Of a stretch of DNA of 64,000 nucleotides, positions 12,901 to 27,900 are shown in pieces. Both the position numbers and the translations under genes were made by a program. The stretch spans positions 2,677,501 through 2,741,500 of the forward strand of contig JASJOG010000006.1 in the NCBI GenBank assembly GCA_030142905.1. The letters run 5' to 3'. The notes under the pieces are model-generated. The model was not told the DNA's origin. It saw only the letters and a list, made by a program, of their open reading frames with translations, and searched no databases. Source of the DNA: Heliopora coerulea. Lineage: Eukaryota; Cnidaria; Anthozoa; Scleralcyonacea; Helioporidae. Each line of letters opens with the position of its first letter. Positions within the stretch are counted from its first letter, which is position 1.

Positions 12901-15900
12901 GACATTAGAAACCATAAGATTTTACGACGCGCTCATCTACTACGCGGGCGGAAGTGATCATGTAAGCACTGAGCATGCGCGCGGGTCGTAAAAAATTTGT
13001 CAAGTACAACAATACAAACTCATCATCATCAATAAGAGAGGAGTCGTAGGCAACGAGTAAAGCATCTCTCGCTTTTTCAAACGAGCACATTTCGCTGATA
13101 CAGTGACACTGATACAGTCGCGTTGTAGAAACTGATACAAATCTTAACGATTTTTGAACACGCAACGCAGACGCGGCTCTCCCTAGTCTTTCCTCGCATT
13201 TCATCGCGTTGTAGCTGAGCGCGTCATCAAATCTTAAGGTCCCTAATAAAGTCACAAGGATACGCAATCATTTTGCCAGAAAGCACTTGAAAACCCCTCA
13301 GCTGAAGTTATTCCATTTTATTTTGGCTTCATCCGATAAAGACTGTAGTACGGATGTTCTACACCTTTTGCTATTCATTACCAGAAAATATACGTGCATT
13401 AACGCCAACTTCAAACTCATTAACACAAAAATACGTTCATTTTATTCAATTGACATTCATTAGCGTAGATACGCAACCATTCGCGTCAAAGGGCATGCCA
13501 TCAAAATTCCATTTCAAAGCGCAAACAGATAAACCTATAACACCATTCTAATATACAGTAAGCATAATAAAATTTCATATACGCAAGAAAAATATCCTGT
13601 CTATGGAATGCCCTCCGATGCAAATGGTTACGTATCTACGCTCGTGAATGTAGATTGAATAAAATGAATGTACTTTTGCGTTAATGAGTTTGAGATTGGC
13701 GTTAATGATAGTATACTTTCTGGTAATGGACAGCAAAAGGTGTACAATAAGAAGTTCAGTTTCTGGAAGTATTCTTTCTTATCCGAGAAGCCGTGTTTGA
13801 AGCAGCGTTCTCAATACGTGTCACTGGGTTTGGTTCGAGGAATAGCCGACGATTGTAACCAATCAAGAGCGTTGACAGCGCGACTTCAAAAAAGAAATAG
13901 TTACTCAAGCTCACTAAATATTCATTGCGTCGTAGGAACAGGACTTTTTGTTTGGGGTTTGTTACAAGCAAAAATTTTAGCAAAGATAACCGGGTGGAAA
14001 GTATCCTTGAAATTAGCCCCGGAAAGGAAAGCATAGTTTACGCGACATTAAAAATAAGTTCATGCTTTCATTGGTATATTCATTTGTATAGAACCTATTG
14101 CTAGAATTAACGTTTTTGCGAAAACGGTTTAGGGAAGCGTAAAAGAAGTGAGCTGCTTAATCGACTTTGCACAGGTCATATTTCCGAAAACGATCTTCGT
14201 CTACGGAAATATGCCGCACTATCTTAATCTGTTTCCGTGTGAACACAACCCATCCAACGTCTGAAGCCGTCCAACACCGAACGAAACGACTGCGTCGAAA
14301 AAAGTCGTAAATAAAAGAAACTCAACGAAGGCCGTATAAAAAATCACAAAGTACAATTCTAGAGTAACAACTGAAATGAGACAAATACAATGAAGAAAAA
14401 AGTAAGAAAATCTAAAAAAAACGCTACCCAACTCAGAAGAGCTGAATCTTTTGTTCCAAAAAAAGCTATTGAGAAAATCTACAATACGTTTATACTGCTC
14501 CATTTTCATTACTGTTCTAAGTCTAGAGTAACGGGTCTAGTACCCACAATAAGAAACTATTAAAGTCACAAAATAAAGCAGCACGTGCAATAACTAGGGA
14601 ATCATAGAACGTTCCTTCCAGTGAAATACTACAACAACTGGATTAGTTACTGATGGACAAAACCCCAAAATTTGAGAATATATTATGACATACAATGCAT
14701 CAACTAGAAAATTGGCAACATATCTAAATAAATTTGATTAATTATTGTTCAAATGAAACTTATAGTTTACGAAGTAATAATATTAAACTCTCACTGGCGA
14801 AACCTTACTCAAACTTCCAAACGAGGTTACGGAAGTATATCAAATTCATCATTTCAACAACCTCTAAAAAGCCAATACGTAAGTAACTGATATTAAATAC
14901 TTATAAACCGAGAGCGAGATACGTACGGGAAAGTATTTGCTTGAGGTCTTCGTACAGACCGAGCGACGAAGGAGCGAGGTTAGGACGAAAAAAACCGAAA
15001 GCAAACAAGGTTAATAAGGAACTTATTATATGGCTCTTGGTTCAGTTTCTTCACAATTTTTAACCGTAATTTTTGTTGTAGAATATACCTGTTTACCTTA
15101 CCTGGTAACTTGTTGGTCTTGCTCCTTAACTGTTTCTACCAGTTAATCATTCATTAGTCGTACTTTTATACTATTAGCTTTGAACAAAAGCAGTAATAGT
15201 GTTACAGCACGTTTAGCTATCCGGGATCTTTCATTGTAGATGCTAAATGCTCCTTAAATATTACACCTTTTGCTGTTCATTACCAGAAAATATACTATCA
15301 TTAAAGCCAACCTCCAACTCATTTACGCACAAATACATTCTTTTTATTCAATCGACGTTCATTAGCGTAGATACGCAACCATTTGCATCGGAGGGCATTC
15401 CATAGCTCCAAAGTATATCGGTCCAGTATGGTCTGGTGTAATATCGTAAAATATCGGAGCGTTCAGCAACCAATCAGAATGCGTAATTTTGCGTACGAAA
15501 AACGAACTCAGCCATATAATAAATTGTTCTGACGCACATACATTATACAGATAAATGAACAGAAACTTTTCATAATAATCTGACACTGCCGAAGTCAACT
15601 GAAAAATGTTCACTCGAGCGGGATTTGAACTCGCACCTTCGGGATACCAGTCCGCCGCTCTACCTGTTGAGCTATCAAGTCCACAAGGATTGGAGACGAA
15701 TTCTATCCAATTTAAGTGCACGAAATATTTTCACGATAACTTAACGCTTATCCATGAGAGGATGTGCAGTGTTTCAATTCTATTTCAGAATCATCCTCAG
15801 AAATATACATGAACAGAACGTTTCCGTGATAATCTGACACTGTCAAAGTCAACTGAAAAATGTTGACTTGAGCGGGATTTGAAAGTGCGAGTTCAAATCC

Positions 15901-18900
15901 CGCTTGAGTCAACAAGATGATTCTGAAATTATACAGATAGGTTAGGATTTTTTTTAACGTACATAAATATAAATTTTGTTATTGTAAATAGGTATGCTTG
16001 TCTTAGTAAGCTAGTTTAACAAGACCCTTTGAAAAAACAAAGATTTTTTTATATTGAATAGATTACTGTGTTGAAGGAATACTAATTAAACTATTAACGT
16101 ATTGAAGTATTCCGAGGTAATGCACGTGCGTGCAATACAGCAAACAACAGATATAGAGAGTAAATACCCGCTTAACTGGTTTCAACATTTCCTTCACCAA
16201 TCGCCAAACGTTCGTTGAGTTTAATTTAGGGAGCGTTTAAACGGACCTGTCGGCAACATTGAAACGTGCTGAAAGATTTTGTGAACAAGTTGAGACAAAT
16301 TTGACTTTCTTTCAATTTTTCTTCCACATCAGTTGAACATTTATCTTTCACCTCCAAAATGTCCAACATTTGTCAACGACATGCATCAGCTCGTTCTATG
16401 CAAAACTCTAGAGCAGTAAGCTTTATCCTTGTTCCCAACTTATTAGCAACTCTTTTGGAATAAAAACTTTCTAAAATGATCACACCGTGTTTCCTAAGAC
16501 GTTGGAACGGTCTGAATGGCCTCTTGTCCTCTTGAAAACATCGAACCACATGTCACAGGAACTGTTAAACAAATTTTGAAGCGACTGACAGAACCGTTTC
16601 AATGGATCTTTATAATTACCATAGATCCTCGACTTTTACAGTATAGGAACTGCATTCACGGCAAACACTTGATCATGATGAATGTAGTAAATTAACGATA
16701 TCAAATTTGCTTGTGGATTTATTTTAAGTACTGTTTAGACAAACCTTCGACACTTCATCGCTAATGAACGAGGACAAGTTCATTTGAGCACTTCTGTAGG
16801 AGAGAGCATCAAAATCAGGGCCTTTCTCTCCGACACGTTCGATTATCTGAAAAATATTTAACATGAAAGAAAACCAGACTATAAGCAATGGGTTAAGACT
16901 ACAGCAGCTCTTAGGAAGTCTAGCAAAGAACGTTACTCTCAACCAACGTACCAAATCTCCGGGCGGACCAACAGGTCCCCATTCACCAGGAACACCACGG
17001 TCTCCAGGATTACCAGGTATCCCAGTCTCGCCAGAAGGCCCCTAATAATCCCAATATAAGTAAAACAAAGAAAACCTTCCATAAAAATGTAAGTTATTTA
17101 TAAGGCTTTTAAAAAGCAGTACGTTCGTATTAATAGAGGTGTTCCTCAAGGCACGGTACTTGGTCCTGTACTTTTTTCCCTCATGGTAAATGATATTGCC
17201 GTTGAGAATCCACGTAACGAATTATTAATCAAGTTTGCTGATGATATGACTCTCAGTGTGCCTGTACGGTCAAATCATCCCGACCCATCTCCCAAGGAAG
17301 TTGAAAATATTAAGAATTGGTCCAAGGATAATGGTATGGTGTTAAATTTAAGTAAAACATGGGAGATGGTGGTAAAAGGTAAAACAAAGAAACTGCTTCC
17401 TGATCCAATACCATCAATAGAACGGAAAACTTCTTTGAAATTATTGGGAATGAATTTTAATGAAAATCCGTGTAATTGGGATGAACAATTTGATTCAATG
17501 TTACATAAAGCCAGCTCTATGTCTATCTTTTTGTATGGTATTGAGATTTGGGCGAGTGCCTATACAGATAAGTACATCAGTCGAATTGATAAATTTTGTA
17601 GAAGAGCATTCAGGTTTGGATACACAAGTAAAAACGTATCAATTTATGATATTATCAGAGAAAGAGATCAAAAGTTGTGGAACAAAATTAGAAATAATGA
17701 AGTCCATCCTCTTTATGACCTCCTTCCACCGAAGAAGACAAGAGATACTCGAAAGCGAGGTCATAACTTTATATTACCATGCGTTCGAACAGAACGATTC
17801 AAACGTTCTTTTATAAATAGGAGTCTTTTTAACTTGTTATAGTAGGTAAATAACTTAGTTTAAATTTGATCTGTAAACTCGCACGTCTGTTGCTGGGTAT
17901 ATTTTTAATAAAGACTTATGAATGAATGAATGAATGAATGAATGAATGAATGAATGAATAAATAACGTACACAGGCTTGGTAAAACTATACGTCAAAACT
18001 TACGAGATCTCCCAAAGCACCTTTACTCCCTGCCAATCCTATTTTTCCCTTCTCACCCTGAAGAAAAAAGTGTAAGGCTAGATAGCAATAATAATCCTTC
18101 TGAAGTTGTTGGAACTAAAATATTGCACGACATCCAAATTTCTTCGGGAGGGAGAACATGATGATATCGATGACAAACTGGCTTTTATTAAAATGATGAC
18201 AAGAACAGCGGTAATAACAAGGTCGACAACGCAACGCAACGCAACGCAAAAAAACAATACGAATCACAAAGCAACAGAAGACGAGACGACACAACAGAAC
18301 GGAAAAAAAGCACAACACAACAGAACGGAATCCAACCCAACACAATATGACAAGCACGACAAAACACAGCACAACACAATATAAACCACCACAAAAGAAA
18401 AAAACAGCAAATACGACGATAAGTAAGATTTGTTATAACGAGCGTCAATGGTGAACATAGGATATTTTAATAGGAGGAGTGAAAACTAAAAGTTTAATTA
18501 GGATCGATGGAAGATGATTTGTTTTTATTTTAGAACGTACGGCCTATTCTATGTGAGCTAAGTGTCTCGCAGCCTTTCAACGGTCTTGCAGTTAAAATTC
18601 TGACATCTTTAGCTGTTTCAAAACGAGGGGACCTCCTTTGTATTCCCCTTCTGGGTATACGATGGCAATTGTAGCAACGATAACAGATACAATGGTATAA
18701 ATTTTAACAATAATTACAAATTCGCCCTAAATTGGGCGTCGTATTTTCATAGGTAACCAGAATAAATTTTAACAGAATAGTATCAATTTGAGTAGGATTG
18801 TCAGAGTTTTGTAATTTGCTATCGTCAGAGTGAAACTAATCAGTTTCATATTTTCGTGTCACATGGCCTTTTTACATTTAGAAACCTCGTCTAGTTTTTG

Positions 18901-21900
18901 CTTCACTTCAAGTTTCACTTCGCGTGGAGAGTTCGCTTGAGACGTTAGAAATGGGAAGTTGTTTTGTTCGTTCTCTTTGAGTAGTTTGAACTATCAGTCG
19001 AATAACTCAAACGGGCTTTAGCGTAATGTGATTAAAATGTCACAACATATCATATGCCTCCTACTAATTTTACAACAGACGTTCATCAAACTCACGTCCA
19101 AAACCATAAAACACGATGTACGGGTGGCTTAGGGGCTAATTCGTGACCGTGGCCCCTAAGCGACTCTCCCGTTGCTTCGCAACCAGTGAACAGAGAACGT
19201 TGAAACGTCGCAAGATGACGATAAAGACACATTAAAACTTTACGGGTACACCACGTTAACTAACTTTTAATCAAGCGAATTTATGTTGTGCCTCACAGGC
19301 TGCTGCTGTAAAACATCCGTGTTCAGTACGGGTCTGTGCAGCTTAGATATGCTGCAACCCCACCCACCTCCAATATCCAAAATTTTGAATGATAGATGAA
19401 CGTTCGTCGAGCTCTTACCTCAGAAAAACGATTTCTCAGCCCAATTTTCCTTCTGAGGTAAGAGCTTGACGAACATTCATCTATCATTCACGATATCTCC
19501 AAGCACCCACATTTCCAACATATATATCGCATGCAAAATTTTGTAGAACAACGTTTAATCAGGGCACGCACACCATTAAATTAGGGCGCAAAACGAGTAA
19601 GGGTGCCAAGCTATGATTTGAGATCTCCTTCCAAAAACCAGTGCCCACCAGAATAGCCTAACCACCAGTGAAGTAACTTATATTGTGCAGTATCCCAGGT
19701 CTTTAGGCAGTGGTGAATCTAGCGTAAGTCAAATTGGTCAAGCCCTGAGGTAAAACATCGCCTACTCAAGTCAGCCGCGGATAAGTTATGTCCTTCGATC
19801 GGTTCAACCATGGGTTCAACAGTCGAGGTAGGGAACGGTCAGCGGATTGTTTCATTATTCTTAACCAACTGTGTTCCTATTCCAGCACTTTGATTGGTGT
19901 TTTAACAATTTGACCGCTCTGTTGTAAATCTGACTAATTTGTCTCAATTTGGTGCGGATAAATCAGGCATTTAATTCGCTATCGCTCTGGTTTCTGGAGC
20001 TCTCATTGGCCCCAGCGTTTCGACTGATTGACAAAATCTTTTCATATGTTAACTTATTCACCGAAGTCATCTTAGCTTGAGGCTTTTGTAATTTAAATGC
20101 TGGGTATAAGTCATGATTTTGGTAAGCGATATCGAGTGTACTGTCTGCTTTTTAAAGCAACAATGGGAGCTTTTTGCGAAAAATCTGCGATGACCAAAGA
20201 GCTGAGGCATTCCTTCCACAGCGTGCAAAGAAAGGGAACTCTTGCATAGCAATAAGGTATGGGGATAAATTCCGCTTATCCACTTTAAGAATTTTGCTAA
20301 TGTGATGACTAAACTATAAGACATTGACCCTACTACAAGTGCTTGTGGAAGACCATATGATTTTAATTGCGTCCTTTCTATGTAACACCCTACGGGCCCA
20401 TCAGCATAATTTTGGACGGGCCAGGGTCGGCCAGTCGAGCGTTTGTTTTGAGTCAGTTATAATTGTAAATGAGTCGCTTAGTCAGCTGAACGCTTTGGTC
20501 ATAAGATATAGGCGCCTTTGAATGTTGCTCCAATTTTACAATTGATACGTATTTTTCTGAGGCCATAATTTTGACCATTGAACAGTGTGGTCGACATGAA
20601 ATATGATTCCTTTAGGCTGGTGAGATTTCAAGTCGGATGAAGCGTTGTTCACAGTTTACAATGCTTTCTTTTCACTTATTCCTTAAACTTCTGGCAACTA
20701 TTTGCGCACCTCTGTTTCAAAGGTATTGGTAGGTAACAATACCTTTGTAAGCGACTTAAGAACACTGACATCAATTGAACTTTTCCTCAAAGTCAATTTT
20801 ACTCGCACCATCTATGCTTCTTGTCTGTTGTTGTTAAGCTCGAGGATGATTGCAGTAAAACTTCAAATAATCTTTTGTTTTTATCTGTTTCTGTTGAATG
20901 CTTAGACTCTGGTTTCTCACGGGATTATTTGGTAAAGGACGACCCAATTTTAAAATGCGGTCATCATTTTTGTTTGTTCTTTGTGTATTCAGGGGGAGCT
21001 TTTCCCGTCGTTACCCCCGCGAAAAATTTTGTCCAAAAATTCTTATCCCAAAAATTTGGACATATAAAAAAAATTCCAAGCTGTGGGTGGACCAAATTTG
21101 GAACCTCAGGGTCCTCCTGGGTAAGGTCTAATTCTATGTACAGTTAAGTGTTCCAGATAGCACCTCAGACATTTATATATTTCTTCACCTTATCTCACCT
21201 TTTCTCCACGTAATCCTGGTTCTCCCATTGGTCCTTTCACCTAAACAAGGACGTGGAAAATGTGTAGTTTATATCATATCAAAAATTATTACCTTCGCTC
21301 CAATTCCGTTTTTCGGTTTCACTTTTAACATAGTTCCCAGAAAGGGGAATCTCATCTTTTTTTCCCGTTGGCCAACCGAAGCCTTTTCATACCTCTGGTA
21401 AGATTTACGGATGTATTTCTAAACTTACCACGATGACTGGAGGTTCCGTTGGTTTAATACCTTTAAGAAACGTAAGAAAATAAAATACAAGTGAAATCAA
21501 GACTGAACAGAACAAGCAAAATATTGCTTAAAACGCCCTTTAAAAAAACGAGAAGAACGTGTACTATATACTAAAGCCAAAAAAATTAGTAATTTCAAAA
21601 CAAGTCATTGCTACAACGACCTTCAGTCATGAAGAAGAAAGAAGAAGAAGAAGAAGAAGAAGAAGAAGAAGAAGAAGAAGAAGAAGAAGAAGAAGAAGAA
21701 GAAGAAACAACTTTATTTATACAGGGTAGCTCCATCAGCTCAAAGGCTGGTATAACGGAGGCCCTGTATTAAGAATTTTTACAATCTAGAACATATAAGC
21801 ACAATTTCAAGGATATTTAAACGAGGATAAATAAAAAACTAAACAGTAAAAAACATTACCTAAAATGTTGTTTGGTTAAAATAGTAAAAATCTTAAAATA

Positions 21901-24900
21901 CTTAGTTAATTTCTTGGGGTAAGTCATTAAATAGTGTCACACCACTAAAACTAAAAGTATTTTTGCCAAAGTCATGTTTAATTACAGGCAAAGTTAAAAT
22001 ATCCTTATTTCTTGTATTATAGTAATGAGAATCACTTTATTTCTTAAGAGAATCTAAAAGATATCCTGGCACCGCCGAGTATAGACATTTGTAAATTAAC
22101 CTGACTTTATGGCAAGCTCGTCTTTTTTTTCTAAGGTTAGCAAGTGCAACCGAGCAAGAGCATCACATGACTGCATAGATTTATCATTTAGTACAATTTT
22201 AGCAGCTCGAATTTGAAGGCGTTGAAGCTTGTCTTGATCTTGTTGCAAAAGATTGCCCCATGCAGAATCACAATAATCTAGCAGTGGTAATTTACATGAA
22301 CAGAAAGTTTTCATGATATGACACTGCCGAAGTCAACTGAAAAATGTTGACTCGAATGGGATTTGAAGTCGCACCATCGGGATACCGGTCCGCCGTTCTA
22401 CCTGTTTAGCTATCAAGTTCACAGGGATTGGAGGCGAGTTTTTATCCAATATAAGTGCACGAGATATTCTCGCGATAACTTAACGCTTATCCATGAGAGG
22501 ATGTGCAATGTTTCAATTCTATTTCAGAATCATCCTCAGAGATTTACATGAACAGAAAATTTTCATGATAATCTCATACTGCCGAAGTCAACTGAAAAAT
22601 GTTGACTCGAGCAGGATTTGAACTCGCACCTTCGGGATAACGGTCCGCCGCTATACCTGTTGAGCTATCGAGTCCCGAAAGTGCGAGTTCAAATCCTGCT
22701 CGAGTAAAATCCCGTCCGAAACATCTTTTCAAAACATCATCTAATATTACTTCTCAAAACAAACTGACAAGTAATGTGATTGATTAGCGGGAGAAAATCA
22801 CCTCTAAAAAGTCTAATCTCGGAAATACCGGCAATAATGACACATAAGCTATTATTTTACGTTCCAATGTGCTTTTTAACCGATATGTGATAGCTCAAAA
22901 TTTATAGATAACCATGATCATCCTAGCTTTTCCAAAAGCTAAACGTTCTTTTATGAACAAAATTAAGCGGAAACGCTCGGTTGAAATTTTAATTAAAATT
23001 AATAAAAGATTCGATAAAAGAAAATCACATTAGCAAATGAATGAATTCTTACAATTATTTTATTCAAATGTTCACTTTCCGTACTTTAGCTTTGCATGGA
23101 CACAATTTAGCAAAAGTTCATCCACAAACCTTCTCTTTTATTAGATATTTTAGCAACGTGACGTTTGCAGTAGGCTGTTTGCTTGAAATTTTTAGATTGC
23201 ATCTGTGGCACTGTTTGAGCAGATGCCTTCGGCCAATCTTCGTTGCTTAGGGATTTCGTTTGGTTTGCCGCTGAAGCTTACATGTAATCTGTTTACTTAG
23301 TTGACAAAGGCTTAATCTTTTACCGTTTATAATTCGAATCAACCAGTTTTAAAGTTTTACCTGAAATCATTGTTCTGTAATTAAGAATCATGGCGAATCA
23401 AATCTATTTATTGTATTTAATATTGAGTGACTGGAACTTGCCTAAATTCTTGAGTATGGAGTCTTCTATGTAAACAGCGTGGAGCTTGGGTTTGTTCGCT
23501 CTCCACCGCACCCTTGCATTCCTACTTTCTATGTTGTAGAGGTGGTCACAGAAAGTACTTGAAACTATATTAATTATTTATTTATCATCGGAGAGTATAA
23601 AAGAAGCCTTATACTTTGGATTCATCAGTTGTGAGCAGAAAGACTATGGCAGAGGGAACAATGACATTGTAACAACTTCAACAGAAAGGAGAGAACGAGA
23701 GAGCCAGAAGACCTTCTAAACTGTTGAACACTATAGACGAACTTTTATTATCTTGAAGAACGTATCCTTATTGTAAAATTTTACTTCATTTCGTTGACCT
23801 GATAATAAAGATCCTGTTCTAACTCGTGTAGTTCCGTAGTTCTACCTCGCATAGTTACGCAATCAGTTTAAATTAAGATATATTTATCGTCGACATTCGA
23901 TATCATAAATCAATCAATATAAATACTTTGTTTACCCAGAACCGGGCGAAGAGGTAGTCCTGCTCCAACAGATAGCAAATTTGACTATCACCAGAAATTA
24001 CGAGGTCAAATACGGGATAATGCGAGTCTTTAATTTCCATTTCTAATACGTTTTAAAGGTTAGCGTTAGGATTAGGCTGAATGTTAAGCTTACACTCAGG
24101 CTTAGGCTTAGGACCAGATTTGACAATTGGGTTTGGTTGCCGTGGCTTAGGTTTAGGGTCAGGTTTGACGTTTGGATTTGGTTGCAAATTACAAAATAAG
24201 GAAATAAGTTCGCAATGAACAAGTTACGAAATGAAGCATGGCCAACGGGACTTAAGATTAACAATTCTCAAGTAAACTAATCCTACTACATACTATAGTT
24301 CGGTTGCGTAGATTTATAATATTTAGAATTGGTTGTGAGAAAAAATGGAATGTTATGTCCGAAAGATACGATTATAAGGTATCAAAATAACGCTCCACAT
24401 ATCACATAGTTACACCACAGCTAAGCTCATGCGAAAATCAAATAAAATTTGGTGCTTTTTAGCTCGCGCTCCAACTACGTTTCTCTGTCTTTTGTCACCT
24501 AGAAAAGTCTAACCCATGAGGCATGTTCTGCAAACATTATTGGTGCGAGTGGAGCGATTTGATCACGAAGGTTTGGGTTTGTTTGCAGGTTGTCAAAAAT
24601 GAAATGAGTCAGGAAAAGCGTCCCACTTGGCGGAAGTTGAAGGAAAAGAGGCTAAGCATCACACGCCTGGTTTCCATTAAATTGTAGGGATTGGAATTGC
24701 TGAGTTACGACAATTCAATTTCAGGATTTACAACATTCGCTTCAATTCACGTTCCCATCACGTCGCAAGAGTCACGACAAGTTACAAGTGACAAGTTTTA
24801 CATTGCGATTCTCACGATTCCTATAATTTAATGGCAACCAGACATGAGGATTCACACGCTTTAACGGGAACTTTGTTTACTAGGCTGGTCAAGAGTCTTG

Positions 24901-27900
24901 TTGCCGTCAAATTCGAAATTTTCAGTCAATTGGCGTACTTTGATAACAAAATGACGTTTATACGAGCAGAGTTTGGAGCCTGTCGCTTTCAATTTCTTCA
25001 GTCCCGACATTTTGGTGTTGCTCACAGTCAATGGTGTCGGTAACAGTGGTAGCCGGACACTTTGACAATCGTCAATCGATTACCTCGCCATTGCAGTTCG
25101 TTTTATTTTCTTTTATTTCTTAAACTTTTTATTAAATTATTATAAGCTCTCCAAATTTAATGACCCAAATTTTCCCATTTGTTTTATTTCGGGTTGGCAT
25201 ATTTTAATTTTCAAACAAGTAACTCGTATAAACGTTAAGGCGAGTTTGCGTATCTGGCGCTACAACAATTAATTTATTCTTAACTAAATTCACAGACGAT
25301 GAATCTCATTGGTCTATTCATCGCACAAGCTCTTCCGAATTAAAATTTCCCGCAGTGCTATCATGTTCATGTTTACTGCATAGAACTTTTAGTCTTTTTT
25401 ATTTCATTTGCTTCATTCGGTTTTCTGAGACTGGTTAAATATCTGAAGATGATACACTAGGGAAGGAAATTTTGAGAAGGGGATGCGTATACGGAGTACG
25501 TTTACGAACATTTACGAACGGGACACATTTTTTAACGTTTAAGGAGTGTACATGAACTCGTTCGCTTCGGTGTGCAGAGCATCGGTATGTGAAAGTACGG
25601 AGAATGAAACGCAGCACTGTAAACCAGCCATTGCAAGCAAATAACAACGTAACGTCAAACCGTCCAACGAGACGCCCCAAAAATAGTGGAAGGCTTAGCT
25701 TACAAGAATTTAACTGGGAAAAACCTGCTAAGTAGGAGTTGGCAAACGTGTAAGTTTTTCTCCGGTGATAACAAGTTAAAACGGCGTCAGTCCTCGTCAG
25801 TCTTCGGATCTAGTTACACCCTGCTGGAAACGCAACCAAAAGGAAAAAACAAACTCTGTTGGAGTGAAAGAGATCCCGACAATGCCGATGAGGTTCATGC
25901 GGTTTGCTTGAATTAATGGTCAGTTATTTTATCAAAATCTGCCGCTGTTGTACGAAAACAGCGGAATTGACCAAGAGTTCCAATTCGTAGCGCATTCCCT
26001 GCATGCTCAACGACGGTTCTGATGCATTTCTTGTTACTCAGTCCTTCAATCATTGTGATTTCAACAGCTTTTTGGGCCATTTTGAAAAGACAAAATGTTT
26101 TTTTTGACAAAACCATTAGGCTGACCTTGATCATTCGCTGGTTCCACGTTCGCATTAGTTTTGCGATCATAGGACTCTAGACATTACATAACTTAAATAT
26201 TCTTATCAACATAAATAAAAATCTACTTATATGGGCTAAACGTTTACCCTCGCCTGAAATAATCTTAGCCCCTGGTCATCCAAAGGAACGTAACTTTTAT
26301 ATTTCTTTTGTAAATCGCATGGAGCAAGCTGTATTGCATAAGACAATGCGAAGTTACCTTGGTGGCTAGGGTGACCCTAGTGTATGATCTACCAATTAGC
26401 AAGGTAGGAAGCGAGGGGTGTATGTATATACTTTGACCTTTCTAAGAGGATTGAAAAGTGGGATCGGTCTTGCCTGATTTATTAATATCTGTCACGACAA
26501 AGAGAGACATCCTACTGGACAAAGAAGGACGAGTGACCCTCCTCTCTAATTGTTCAATTTTAGGTTGTTTGTGAACAGCCTGTAATCTCCACCCAAACGC
26601 ATTATATATGATATATGCAAAGAAAATTCTTTCAGGTGGTGAAATAATATGGTTACATCACTAAAGATCAAAAAAGGAAAATATAGCCACTACATTTTTA
26701 GATAATCATAAAAGTTCTTTCTTTTATTTTAAAGCCAAAGCTACAACCTACAAATAACAGCGTATATGTTTAAGCGTTTCATGGGGGCATATTTCACCCC
26801 GAAAGGTCGAAATAGACTTTCTATAATCTATGGTTAAGGAGGCTTTGGATGAACGGATGGACGGACAGGTGGGCGAACGTTATAGTGACATCACACATTG
26901 ACATCACACATTACACCATCAAAAAAAATAAAACTTTGTCTGTATGAATTGCGTAAGGGTAAATGTTTAACAAGTGAATCGTGTGAATTTTGCATCGATT
27001 TCAGCTTTTCTTGTCAACAGATGCAAGTCAACGTGTCTGAACATTAGTTAATTTATTTACTTGTCAATGTATTTCTCATCTTTTATAAGATAAAAATCGG
27101 ACCCACCATACGACGTTAAGCTATCAATACCAAAGATTGGACCCGCCAGTATCGATAGCAAAGCTACGCGTCAATGACCTTTATCTCCTTTGCGGAAGGA
27201 AGTGAAGCTCGAGGGAACGTTGAGACCAAATGTCAGGAGAGATAGCAGAGAGAGGAATAAAATTTTTAAGAAACAAGAGATATTTGATTTTGGATTTACA
27301 TAATGCAAGTCAGTTTTTGATATTGTAAATGGTTTGAACCTGGGAGAATCGTAACATGTTTGAGGAAGTTGATCGTCCAGGTTAGTGTAGTCTTGAGAAA
27401 GACTGTTGGTTGAAGTGACTGACGTTTCGACAGCCTTAGCAGCGGTCATCTTCAGAGTCAAAAGGAGAGTAAATGTCAGGTTCGCCTGTATTTGTATCTG
27501 GCTCGTGCGTGATAAGTGGGCGGTCGTATTAGTCATGGAGGTGTGATATTTGGCGAGAAGCAATGGGTGTGGTTGTGTAGGCGTTAATTATCAGTTAGTC
27601 GAAGTGTAAGTCTATTGGCTGCTCGCACGTTTGACTTTGTGAATTAGTCGTTTGTAAGGTCCCGGTAATTGTTGTGATCGGTTTAATGGATTTTGTTCTA
27701 AGTTCGTATACCAGCTTTCTAGTGTGAGTCGCTGTCTGTAGTTGGTGCTGTACGTAATGCATTTTGCCGATTCCCAGTCAATGTTGTGTTTGGTTTGTCG
27801 GTGGTGTTCGGCAATGTGGTTGGTTTTGTCTCCGTTTTTTGTCGCTCGTTTGTGTTCTGTTAGTCGTATATTTAAGTTTCTGCTAGTCTCACCTATATAA

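Noticed and set aside
12905..13267. 120-codon minus-strand open frame
   Set aside because: No recognisable domain, no splice context, lies in the intron after the non-collagenous exon.
15613..15682. tRNA gene
   Set aside because: A- and B-boxes and D-arm are good, but the anticodon stem does not pair and the acceptor end mismatches; multiple copies with a shared tail show it is a SINE.
21087..21121. Plus-strand collagen-like GPN...GPPG followed by GTAAGG
   Set aside because: Glycines are not spaced every third residue and no acceptor in frame precedes it; it lies in an intron of the minus-strand gene.
25435..26170. Several 76-85 codon frames on both strands
   Set aside because: Overlapping, no family features, no splice sites in phase with the collagen gene.
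27171..27563. 130-codon minus-strand frame after the Penelope-like ORF
   Set aside because: It overlaps the element's 3' non-coding region and has no conserved motif; the plus copy has only a truncated version.
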